The notes beneath the pieces are model-generated. The model was not told the DNA's origin. It did no database searches and saw only the letters and a list, made by a program, of their open reading frames with translations. Below, in pieces: positions 54,324-62,190 of a stretch of 64,000 nt of DNA (positions within the stretch are counted from its first letter, which is position 1; every line of letters starts with the position of its first letter). Source of the DNA: Agrobacterium vitis (GTDB taxonomy: Bacteria > Pseudomonadota > Alphaproteobacteria > Rhizobiales > Rhizobiaceae); NCBI RefSeq assembly GCF_037039395.1, contig NZ_CP146242.1:434001-498000 (forward strand), given 5' to 3'. A program made the position numbers and the translations under genes.

Positions 54324-54940
54324 TAAATGAATAAGGAAAGCAGCAAGAGCCTATACCCAGCGAGCCATCGCCACCTACATCGTTAATTTTTTATTGATTA
54401 TAACAACAAAACCCGTCGTATTGCCAATAAATTCTTGTGAGCCCTATCACAACAGACAGGAATACAAGGAGATGCTTAACCTAAAAATGATTCATACGGT
54501 CATACCGCATAAATTAATGTCATTTGCGCAAAATCAACATTATCCAAACTGCGCCATCCTGAGCCAGGCCGCGCGTATCCGCCATAGAAAGCGGCAGGTC
54601 GATATTATACCATGCCACAGTCGACTTTGGAGCATGTTTTCACTACAGCGTCCGTTAAGATCCCTATGGCAGGTGTTCCCACGTTTCGAGCGAGGACTTT
54701 TCCAGGATGCAGAATACGAGGAATATTGAAAATGACCCTTCGTATTCGATTTTTGAATATCTCAAGACTTCGGTGCGTTTGAGATATTCAAAATTCGTGC
54801 AAGGCCAGGATGCGTCAGTATCTTCGCCTTGATCTAGTAAACCTGCTGTCGCCTGTCATATCTGCGGCATAATTTTCGCCGTAAGTGGGTCCAGGTTACA
54901 GTCGCCCCAGTCGCAGCCTCATTCCTGTTCGGACCATGCC
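54324..54940. other. 617-bp intergenic region, AT-rich with a repeat
   Basis: The left part (54380-54550) is markedly AT-richer than the genes around it. A family 2 repeat occupies 54727-54830. The open frame at 54394-54729 has no family match, a poorly spaced ribosome-binding site, and runs into the repeat, so I do not call it. Confidence 0.5.
54727..54830. repeat. Family 2 intergenic repeat, copy 3
   Basis: It contains gaaaatgacccttcgtattc, the palindrome tttttgaatatctcaag...tttgagatattcaaaa and aggatgcgtcagtatcttcg, in the same orientation as copy 2 at 36304-36449. Confidence 0.8.
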
Positions 54941-56173
54941 ATGATTGCCAGTCTCGCCTCCATCGGCGCCCTCATGCTCTCAACCCTGCTGATGATGGCC
55001 GGATTCGGGCTGATGAATTACATGCTGCCGATCCGGGCGATTGCCGAGGGGTGGTCGACATTCACCATTTCGATCATCGCCACCGGTTATACCTTTGGCT
55101 TCACCACATCCTGCGTCGTCACGCCTCGACTGGTGCAGAAGGTGGGACATGTCCGGGTGTTTTCCGCCCTGATCACCCTCCTGACCATGTCCGTCCTGCT
55201 CTGCGCCATCGTTGTCGACTGGCGGGCCTGGACCCTGTTCCGGGGCATCGCCGGCTTTGCCATTGCCGGCAGCTACCTGATCATCGAAAGCTGGCTGAAT
55301 GAGCGCAGCAACAATGAAAACCGTGGCGGATTGTTTTCCATCTATATGATTTCCTGCCTGGTCGGCTCGATTGGCGGCCAGTATATCGTGCCGCTTGGCG
55401 ATCCAAGCCAGGTGACACTGTTCGTCGTCTGCGGATTGATTTTTTCCGCAGCACTCTTTCCAACCGCTCTGTCCACCGCCCAATCGCCCGCGCCGCTCGC
55501 CCAGGCACGGTTCGACCTGAAGAAACTCTATATCCGCTCGCCCATTGCTTTTGTCGGCTCGTTGCTGTCAGGCGCTTTGTCGGGAACCTGGAGCAGTCTC
55601 GGTGCGGTTTACAGCCAGCGGGTCGGTCTTTCGACGGCGGAAGGTGCTACCTTTCTGGCAGCCGTGCTGGCTGGAGGCGCCATCGCGCAGATGCCGTTAG
55701 GACGCCTATCCGATCGCATGGACCGCCGCCGCGTTATGGTCGGCGCTGGCTTGTTCGGGGTGTTTTGCTGCGCGGTGATGATCGTGCTGGGCGGAATTTC
55801 GCCATTGGCGCTCTATATCTGCGGCTTCTTTGTCGGCACCGTGCTTTATCCGGTTTATTCACTCAATGTCGCTCATGCCAATGACATGGCCGACCCCGAT
55901 GAATATGTGACGATCTCGAGCGCCATCATGATTCTCTACGGCTTCGGCACCGTCACCGGCCCGCTGGTGACAGGCGCCATCATGCAGGGCGTCGGCCCCA
56001 ACGGATTGCTGTTCAGCCTCGCCATCAGCTTTCTTCTCTACGCTGGCTATGCTGCCTGGCGGATGCGGCAGCGCAGCGCTATCCCTGACCAACCCGGCAA
56101 GACCGAGTTTCAGGCCTCCTCCATCCCGCTCCAGGGCACGGAAGCCGTCTCCAGCAAGATCACCGATCTCTGA
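54941..56173 (+). CDS. MFS transporter (YcaD-like)
   Basis: This 410-aa protein has twelve predicted helices. Features include LLMMAGFGLMNYMLPIRAIAEGWSTFTISIIATGYTFGFTTSC at the N-terminus, IIESWLNERSNNENRGGLFSIYMI after helix 4, and QMPLGRLSDRMDRRRVMVG before helix 8. The ESWLNE motif is characteristic of the YcaD group of putative transporters. The substrate is unknown. Start is the ATG at 54941. Confidence 0.9.
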   Translation: MIASLASIGALMLSTLLMMAGFGLMNYMLPIRAIAEGWSTFTISIIATGYTFGFTTSCVVTPRLVQKVGHVRVFSALITLLTMSVLLCAIVVDWRAWTLFRGIAGFAIAGSYLIIESWLNERSNNENRGGLFSIYMISCLVGSIGGQYIVPLGDPSQVTLFVVCGLIFSAALFPTALSTAQSPAPLAQARFDLKKLYIRSPIAFVGSLLSGALSGTWSSLGAVYSQRVGLSTAEGATFLAAVLAGGAIAQMPLGRLSDRMDRRRVMVGAGLFGVFCCAVMIVLGGISPLALYICGFFVGTVLYPVYSLNVAHANDMADPDEYVTISSAIMILYGFGTVTGPLVTGAIMQGVGPNGLLFSLAISFLLYAGYAAWRMRQRSAIPDQPGKTEFQASSIPLQGTEAVSSKITDL

Positions 56174-56185
56174 TCCAAGACACTC

Positions 56186-56415
56186 ATACCAAGCCTCGAA
56201 GATGCTGACGCATCCTCGTCTTGAAGGCATTGCAAATATCTCAAATGCATTACAGCGCCGTGCGTTTTATAAAACGCACAAAGGACGCCGTAACACTTTA
56301 AATCTGCTGCATAATTCTTCCCTTAAATCGATTCCGATTTAAGGAATTATGCAGTAGAGGCTTGAGATATTTGCAAAGGGAATAGCAAGGGCCATTGAAA
56401 ATGACCTTTGGTATC
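56186..56415. repeat. Family 2 intergenic repeat, copy 4, interrupted by another repeat
   Basis: The ends ataccaa (56186) and ttggtat (56409) are exact inverted repeats. The left half (aagatgctgacgcatcctcg, caaatatctcaaatgcat) and the right half (ggcttgagatatttg, attgaaaatgacc) match copy 2, but 107 bp of unrelated repeat lie between them. Its right end touches the stop codon of the DMT transporter gene. Confidence 0.85.
56251..56357. repeat. Second repeat type nested in the loop of the family 2 element
   Basis: It comprises two palindromic modules: a short one with tgcgttttataaaacgca, and a longer one (ctgcataattcttcccttaa ... ttaaggaattatgcag). It is absent from the other three family 2 copies at this point and looks like a separate repeat known widely in Rhizobiaceae. 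Confidence 0.75.
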
Positions 56416-57367
56416 AGGCGCCGGGCGTGGATGCCTTGCGCGCCGCGCGGCGCTCCAACCCCAATTGATGCTCGCGCAGGATAATGAAAATTCCGGCACC
56501 CGCCACTATCAGTGTGCCGACCAGGGTGTGAATGCTCGGAAGAGCATCGAACAGCAGATAGCCGATCAGCGAGCCAAACAGGATGGAGCTGTATTCGAAC
56601 GGCGCGATTGTCGAAATATCAGCATGGCGGTAACTTTCCGTCAGCAAAATCTGGGCGAGACCGCCGCAGATCCCCGCAAAAGCCAGGAGACCAAGCTGGC
56701 GGACGGAGAGATCGTTCCAGCCGAATGGCAGACTGACAAGCGATATCAGCGCCGCGATGATCGAGAAATACAATACGATCGTGGCGGTTTTTTCTTCACG
56801 AACGAGTTGGCGGACCTGCAACATCGCCGCTGCTCCAAGCGCGGCGGAGGCGAGAACTGCAAGCGTCCCCAAGCCAGCCTCGGAACCATAAAATCCGTCC
56901 TGTAACAGGGTCAGCTTCGGCCAGGAAATAATCACCACACCGACCAGGCCGATGGCAACGGCCGACCAGCGATAGAGCCTGACGGTCTCACCCAGGAAAA
57001 CCGCAGCAAACACCACGGCAATCAGCGGCATGGCATAACCGATGGCAATTGCATCCGGCATCGGCAGATGCACGAGGCCGTAAAAGCCACAGGCCATGGC
57101 AGCGATACCGATCAGCCCGCGCTTGACATGCCCAAACACATTGGCCGTCTTCAACCCGGTCCTGATCTGCCCCAGATAGGCGAGATAGGCCAGAATGGGG
57201 ATGAGCGCGAAGGCTGAGCGGTAGAAGGTGATCTGCCCCGCTGGCACGTCATCGCCTGCCAGTTTGATCGCTGTCTGCATGGCAACGAAGACCGTAACAG
57301 AGGCGACCTTGAACACAATGCCCCTGATCGGGCCTCCGATCGGACCCGCCGATACTTCACTGTTCAT
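56414..57367 (-). CDS. DMT-superfamily (EamA) transporter
   Basis: This 317-aa protein has ten predicted helices in two EamA domains. N-terminal signatures include TVFVAMQTAIKLAGDDVPAGQITFYRSAFALIPIL and the second half AGICGGLAQILLTESYRHADISTIAPFEYSSILFGSLIGYLLFDALP. EamA transporters export amino acids and other metabolites. The substrate is unknown. Its stop codon (56414-56416) abuts the family 2 repeat, so the repeat marks the exact 3' end. Confidence 0.9.
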   Translation of the reverse strand: MNSEVSAGPIGGPIRGIVFKVASVTVFVAMQTAIKLAGDDVPAGQITFYRSAFALIPILAYLAYLGQIRTGLKTANVFGHVKRGLIGIAAMACGFYGLVHLPMPDAIAIGYAMPLIAVVFAAVFLGETVRLYRWSAVAIGLVGVVIISWPKLTLLQDGFYGSEAGLGTLAVLASAALGAAAMLQVRQLVREEKTATIVLYFSIIAALISLVSLPFGWNDLSVRQLGLLAFAGICGGLAQILLTESYRHADISTIAPFEYSSILFGSLIGYLLFDALPSIHTLVGTLIVAGAGIFIILREHQLGLERRAARKASTPGA

Positions 57368-57790
57368 TACGCTGGACTCACAAGGCCGACTGATATGCGG
57401 GCCATGACATCAAGGGGACGACCGGCCATGGGTTTCAGCCAGCACGTCGGATAACCCGACCATTGCCGATTCGGACCGACCGCGCAAGAACAAGGTCAGC
57501 ATTCACGGACACTCCCGTGTCGCAAACAGGCGATGCGCAATGGGGTGGACAACCACAAATACTGTCGCAACCCTAAATAAATAATTACAAAATTACTATA
57601 TTTAAATCATACACTTATCCCCAAAACTCAAAAATCCTCGACCTATCCTCGATAAATAAATCGTACCCAAAAACAATAGATTTGAATTTATACTTACTTA
57701 ACCAAGTCATGCGTTAATTTACTGCAAAGCAATATATTATTTTTCTTCCCACTTTGGGTCATCGCGGCCCTGGCTTCAGGATTTATCGCC
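57368..57790. other. 423-bp divergent intergenic region, very AT-rich on the right
   Basis: 57580-57740 is strongly AT-rich (aataaataattacaaaattac and similar) and likely holds the promoter of the chemotaxis-like gene. No gene is seen. Confidence 0.45.
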
Positions 57791-58903
57791 ATGTCGAATT
57801 CTCCAGCACCGCTCCGCCAGAACCGGGTCGTGACTGCAACGCCTCGCTCCATGCGGCTGATTACGGAAAGCATTGGCGGCGATCTCGAAACGTTCAGCAT
57901 GAACAATACATTGGTGGTCAAGCAAATCCGCCTGCTGGCCATCAATGCCTTGATTGAAGCAGCGCGCGCCGGTGATACGGGCAAAGGTTTCGCGGTCGTT
58001 GCCAATGAAGTCCAGCGCCTGGCTCAAAGCGCGGCCGACATCGCCAAACAGTTCGAGGACAATGTACTGAGCCGCATAAAGCTTGGCCGGGCCATGGCTG
58101 ATGGTCTGGTTCAGGAAATGGAAGGCGTGCGGCTGACCGATCTCTGCCTGACCCTGGTGCAATTCATCGTCCGCAATCTGTTCGAACGCACCGCCGATGT
58201 TCGCTGGTGGGCAACGGACAATGCCCTGTGGTCGGCGCTACAAAATCCAACCACCGAAAGCTTCAACCACGCCTCGGAACGGCTCGGCGTCATCAACCGG
58301 TTCTATACGGTCTATCTCGACCTGGTGATGACGGATGCCAGTGGCCGTGTCGTCGCTTCTGCCAATCCACGCTACCGCAACAATCTTCAGAACAAGAATT
58401 TTGCCCAGGAAACATGGGTCAAGGCCGCCGGTCAAACGAAAAGCGGCGACGACTATATCGTTGACGAGGTCAAGAAAAGCCCTCTGCATGACAACCGCGA
58501 CACACTGGTCTATGCGACCGGAATTCGGGCGGGAGGCCGTTCTGACGGCGACCTGCTGGGAATGCTTGGCGTCTATTTCGACTGGCAGGCCCAGGGCCAG
58601 GCCATCGTCGAAAAAGAAGCCAACCTGCCGCCGCATCTCGTCGACAAGACCCAGGTCATGCTGCTCGATGGCTCGATGCGGGTGATTGCCAGCTCCCATC
58701 CGAGCCGGATTTACACCCATTTCCCACTGCACAATAGCCAAGCAAACCAAAAAGGCAGTTACTATGATGACAGCGGAAACATCATCGCCTTTGCCAAAAC
58801 GCTTGGTTACGAAGACTATGACGGCCTTGGGTGGTATGGCGTGATTATTCAACAAACCGAGGCGGATCAAGACATCCGCGCAAAGCTTGATATCGGTCTG
58901 TGA
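57791..58903 (+). CDS. Soluble chemotaxis-like protein: MCP signalling tip followed by Cache-like sensor domain
   Basis: This is a 370-aa protein without signal peptide or transmembrane helix. Residues ~25-95 hold the conserved MCP hairpin tip (IRLLAINALIEAARAGDTGKGFAVVANEVQRLAQSAADIAKQFED). Residues ~115-330 resemble a Cache-type sensor domain (FYTVYLDLVMTDASGRVVASANPRYR, NKNFAQETWVKAAGQ, VYATGIRAGGRSDGDLLGMLGVYFDWQ, SHPSRIYTHFPL). The order is the reverse of ordinary receptors, and the hairpin is too short for a full four-helix bundle. It may sense a cytoplasmic ligand and interact with the chemosensory array, but that is inference. The ATG at 57791 gives the full-length protein. Confidence 0.8.
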   Translation: MSNSPAPLRQNRVVTATPRSMRLITESIGGDLETFSMNNTLVVKQIRLLAINALIEAARAGDTGKGFAVVANEVQRLAQSAADIAKQFEDNVLSRIKLGRAMADGLVQEMEGVRLTDLCLTLVQFIVRNLFERTADVRWWATDNALWSALQNPTTESFNHASERLGVINRFYTVYLDLVMTDASGRVVASANPRYRNNLQNKNFAQETWVKAAGQTKSGDDYIVDEVKKSPLHDNRDTLVYATGIRAGGRSDGDLLGMLGVYFDWQAQGQAIVEKEANLPPHLVDKTQVMLLDGSMRVIASSHPSRIYTHFPLHNSQANQKGSYYDDSGNIIAFAKTLGYEDYDGLGWYGVIIQQTEADQDIRAKLDIGL

Positions 58904-58978
58904 GCCAGGGCAATATACCAGTGGCTCCCGCCGAGACCTGTCCGCACACCCAAAACCAGATCTCGAGCCAAAATATTT

Positions 58979-59050
58979 CTGGAGCATTTCCAACAAAAGT
59001 GCAAAGCGGTTTTGGCAATCGGAAATGTTTGAAAACAACGAGATAGCTCA
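58979..59050. repeat. Degenerate dispersed repeat (gagcatttcc type)
   Basis: The stretch ggagcatttccaacaaaagt, then cggttttggcaatcggaaat and caacgagatagctcat, resembles a common alphaproteobacterial intergenic repeat of the form gagcatttcc...ggaaat. It lies in the 324-bp gap between the chemotaxis-like gene and pepN; no gene is seen there. Confidence 0.5.
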
Positions 59051-59227
59051 TTTCCGTATGTTCGTGAGACAGGGAAATGATCTGGCGACATCAAGAATAG
59101 ACAATAATAGATCGGATTTTAGCAATCGTTCAGAAATTGATGTCATCATGCCCATGAATTGCGCTGGCCCGTTCCATCGAAACGCTCGCGTGTAGTCGAT
59201 TTGCAATAGGACGATCAGGATATATTG

Positions 59228-61906
59228 ATGCGTACAGAAACGGGCCAGGTTGTCAGCCTGGCGGATTATCGCCCGACCGAGTTTGTCCTGGAGCGAGTGG
59301 ACCTGACTTTCGAGCTTGATCCAACAGACACCAAGGTCGAGGCCCGCCTGATCTTCCATCGTCGTGAAGGTGCAGATGTCGCCGCACCGCTGGTGCTGGA
59401 TGGTGACGATCTGGTTCTCTCCAGTGTGCTGTTCGACCAAATCGAGCTGGAGCCGGAGCGTTACAGCGCAACCGCGCGCTCACTGACGATCCGCGATCTT
59501 CCTGCTGCCGAACCCTTTGAGATCACCATTACCACGCTGATCAATCCTGAGGCCAATACCCAGTTGATGGGGCTTTACCGCTCGAACGGCATCTATTGCA
59601 CCCAGTGCGAGGCCGAGGGCTTCCGCCGCATCACCTATTTCCCGGACAGGCCGGACGTATTGTCGGTCTATACCGTCAATATCATCGCTGACAAGCAAGC
59701 CAATCCGCTGCTGTTGTCGAACGGCAATTTCCTGGGTGGTGCGGGCTATGGCGAGGGCAAGCATTTCGCCGCCTGGTTCGATCCCCATCCCAAGCCCAGC
59801 TACCTGTTTGCACTGGTGGCAGGTGATCTCGGCCTGATCGAGGATACGTTCACCACGGTGTCCGGCCGCGAGGTGGCGCTGAAAATCTATGTGGAACACG
59901 GCAAGGAACCACGCGCCGCCTACGCGATGGATGCGCTGAAGCGCTCGATGAAATGGGATGAGGATGTGTTCGGGCGCGAATACGATCTGGATATTTTCAT
60001 GATCGTCGCCGTGTCGGATTTCAACATGGGGGCCATGGAAAACAAGGGCCTGAATGTCTTCAACGACAAATATGTGCTGGCCGACCCGCAAACCGCCACC
60101 GATGCCGACTATGCCAATATCGAGGCGATCATCGCCCACGAATATTTCCATAACTGGACCGGCAACCGCATCACCTGCCGCGACTGGTTCCAGCTCTGCC
60201 TGAAGGAAGGGCTGACGGTCTATCGCGATCACCAGTTTTCCGCCGATCAGCGCTCACGCGCCGTCAAGCGCATCGCCGAAGTCCGGCATTTGCGCGCTGA
60301 ACAGTTCGTTGAGGATTCCGGGCCGCTCGCGCATCCGGTACGCCCGAATACCTACAAGGAAATCAATAACTTCTATACGACCACCGTCTATGAAAAAGGC
60401 TCTGAAGTCACCGGGATGATCGCCACCATCCTCGGACCCGACCTGTTCAAGGCCGGCATGGATCTCTATTTCGAACGTCACGACGGCGATGCGGCAACGG
60501 TCGAAGATTTCGTTGCCTGCTTTGCGGAGGTCTCCGGGCGCGATCTTACCCAGTTCTCTCACTGGTATAATCAGGCCGGTACGCCGAATGTGACGGTATC
60601 CTGCGACTACGATACCGGCGCGAGCCTGTTTACCATCGAGTTGGAGCAGGTGATCCCGCCGACACCCGGCCAGCCAAACAAGCAGCCGATGCATATTCCG
60701 CTGCGCTTTGGGCTTCTGGCGGCAGATGGCGCGCCGCTTGACACAGCAACCGTGGGCGGCGGCGAAATCAGCGGCGACGTGCTGCATTTGACCGAACGTC
60801 GGCAGGTATTCCAATTTTCAGGCGTGAAGGAACGTCCAGTCCTGTCGCTCAACCGGGGCTTTTCGGCACCCGTCATCCTGCATTTCAGCCAGGCAAGTGC
60901 TGATCTTGCGCTGATCGCCCGCCACGATAGCGACTTGTTCTCCCGCTGGCAGGCCCTGACCGACCTCGCCTTGCCGGTTCTGTGTGACGGCGCACGCCAG
61001 CTCTCCACCAAGAGCGGCACGGCCAAGAGCGCTTCCGATAAAACATCCATCGCGGCAAGCGATGCCCTGAAACAAAGCCTGCTTGCCATCATCGCCGACG
61101 ATGCGCTTGAGCCCGCCTTCCGCGCCCAGGTGCTGGCGCTGCCGAGCGAAGCCGATATTGCCCGCGAACTGGGCAGCGACATCGATCCGGACGCCATCCA
61201 TCGGGCGCGCCAGGCGGTGCTGGCCGATATTGCCATCGATGGCGCGGATCTGTTTGCTCGCCTCTATGACGACATGGCGTCTGAGACCCCCTATAGCCCG
61301 GATGCTGCTGCGGCAGGCAAGAGAGCGCTGAAAAATGCAGCACTTGGCTATCTCGTTCAGGCCAAAGGCGAGCCAGCCAAGGCCGCCGAGGCCTATGGCA
61401 AAGCCGATAACATGACCGATCTGTCGCATGCGCTCGGTGTTCTCGCCTATCACTTCGGCGATACGGAAGAAGCGCAGGCAGCACTGGCCAATTTCCAGAC
61501 CCGTTTCGCCCAGAATGCATTGGTTCTGGACAAGTGGTTTTCCATCCAGGCCACCATTCCGGGACACGGTGCGTTGGAACGGATTCAGGCGCTCATGCAA
61601 AATCCGCTGTTCAACGCCAGCAATCCCAACCGCGTTCGTGCGTTGATCGGCAGCTTCGCCTTTTCAAATCCGACCGGCTTTCACCGCGCCGATGGCAAGG
61701 CCTACGATTTCCTTGCCGAGCAAATTCTGGCCATCGACAAGCGCAATCCGCAGCTTGCCGCCCGCCTGCTGACATCGATGCGGACCTGGCAAAAACTTGA
61801 GCCGATCCGCGCGGCCAAGGCCAAGGCGGCCCTTGCCCTTATCGAAAGCTCAAATGGGCTTTCCAACGATGTCCGCGATATCGTCGAGCGAATGCTGAAA
61901 GGCTGA
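59228..61906 (+). CDS. pepN: Aminopeptidase N
   Basis: This 892-aa M1-family zinc aminopeptidase cleaves N-terminal residues from peptides in the cytoplasm. The exopeptidase motif GAMENKGLN and the zinc site HEYFH (H304, E305, H308) with E327 (LKEG) are intact at the family's spacing. The domain order beta / catalytic / beta / helical is typical of PepN. Start is the ATG at 59228; a TTG directly before it also keeps the frame. A strong terminator follows. Confidence 0.96.
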   Translation: MRTETGQVVSLADYRPTEFVLERVDLTFELDPTDTKVEARLIFHRREGADVAAPLVLDGDDLVLSSVLFDQIELEPERYSATARSLTIRDLPAAEPFEITITTLINPEANTQLMGLYRSNGIYCTQCEAEGFRRITYFPDRPDVLSVYTVNIIADKQANPLLLSNGNFLGGAGYGEGKHFAAWFDPHPKPSYLFALVAGDLGLIEDTFTTVSGREVALKIYVEHGKEPRAAYAMDALKRSMKWDEDVFGREYDLDIFMIVAVSDFNMGAMENKGLNVFNDKYVLADPQTATDADYANIEAIIAHEYFHNWTGNRITCRDWFQLCLKEGLTVYRDHQFSADQRSRAVKRIAEVRHLRAEQFVEDSGPLAHPVRPNTYKEINNFYTTTVYEKGSEVTGMIATILGPDLFKAGMDLYFERHDGDAATVEDFVACFAEVSGRDLTQFSHWYNQAGTPNVTVSCDYDTGASLFTIELEQVIPPTPGQPNKQPMHIPLRFGLLAADGAPLDTATVGGGEISGDVLHLTERRQVFQFSGVKERPVLSLNRGFSAPVILHFSQASADLALIARHDSDLFSRWQALTDLALPVLCDGARQLSTKSGTAKSASDKTSIAASDALKQSLLAIIADDALEPAFRAQVLALPSEADIARELGSDIDPDAIHRARQAVLADIAIDGADLFARLYDDMASETPYSPDAAAAGKRALKNAALGYLVQAKGEPAKAAEAYGKADNMTDLSHALGVLAYHFGDTEEAQAALANFQTRFAQNALVLDKWFSIQATIPGHGALERIQALMQNPLFNASNPNRVRALIGSFAFSNPTGFHRADGKAYDFLAEQILAIDKRNPQLAARLLTSMRTWQKLEPIRAAKAKAALALIESSNGLSNDVRDIVERMLKG

Positions 61907-61930
61907 GCACCTCCAGTTTATGGTCTTCCC

Positions 61931-61964
61931 AAAGGGGCGGTCGCAAATGCGTCCGCCCCTTTTT
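61931..61964 (+). terminator. Rho-independent terminator after pepN
   Basis: A GC stem (aaaggggcgg / ccgccccttt) with a 12-nt loop, then ttttt. It ends the pepN transcript before the histidine kinase gene. Confidence 0.88.
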
Positions 61965-62190
61965 CTGCGCAAGCCTGGAGGGCATGCGCATGTGCTGGCG
62001 AAGCAAGCATGATTCGGTGCCTGATATGTGCGGCTGCAACAGGCGTGCGATCATGAAAAGCTGATTCTTCGCAAGAGGTTAACAAGTGGTTAGTTTTTTC
62101 GACTGGACAGGAAGAATCCCTGATGATTCATTAGGTTAGATTTGGAGCGAGCGGCGCGCCGAATCAGGACGAGGGATCAAGGCAGGGACA

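Noticed and set aside
54394..54729. 111-codon plus-strand frame in the AT-rich gap
   Set aside because: The ribosome-binding site abuts its internal ATG too closely, no family matches, and the 3' end runs up to a repeat.
61984..62064. 26-codon Cys-containing mini-ORF (MRMCWRSKHDSVP...) before pleC
   Set aside because: It is very short, without a clear ribosome-binding site or known family. It is likely chance.
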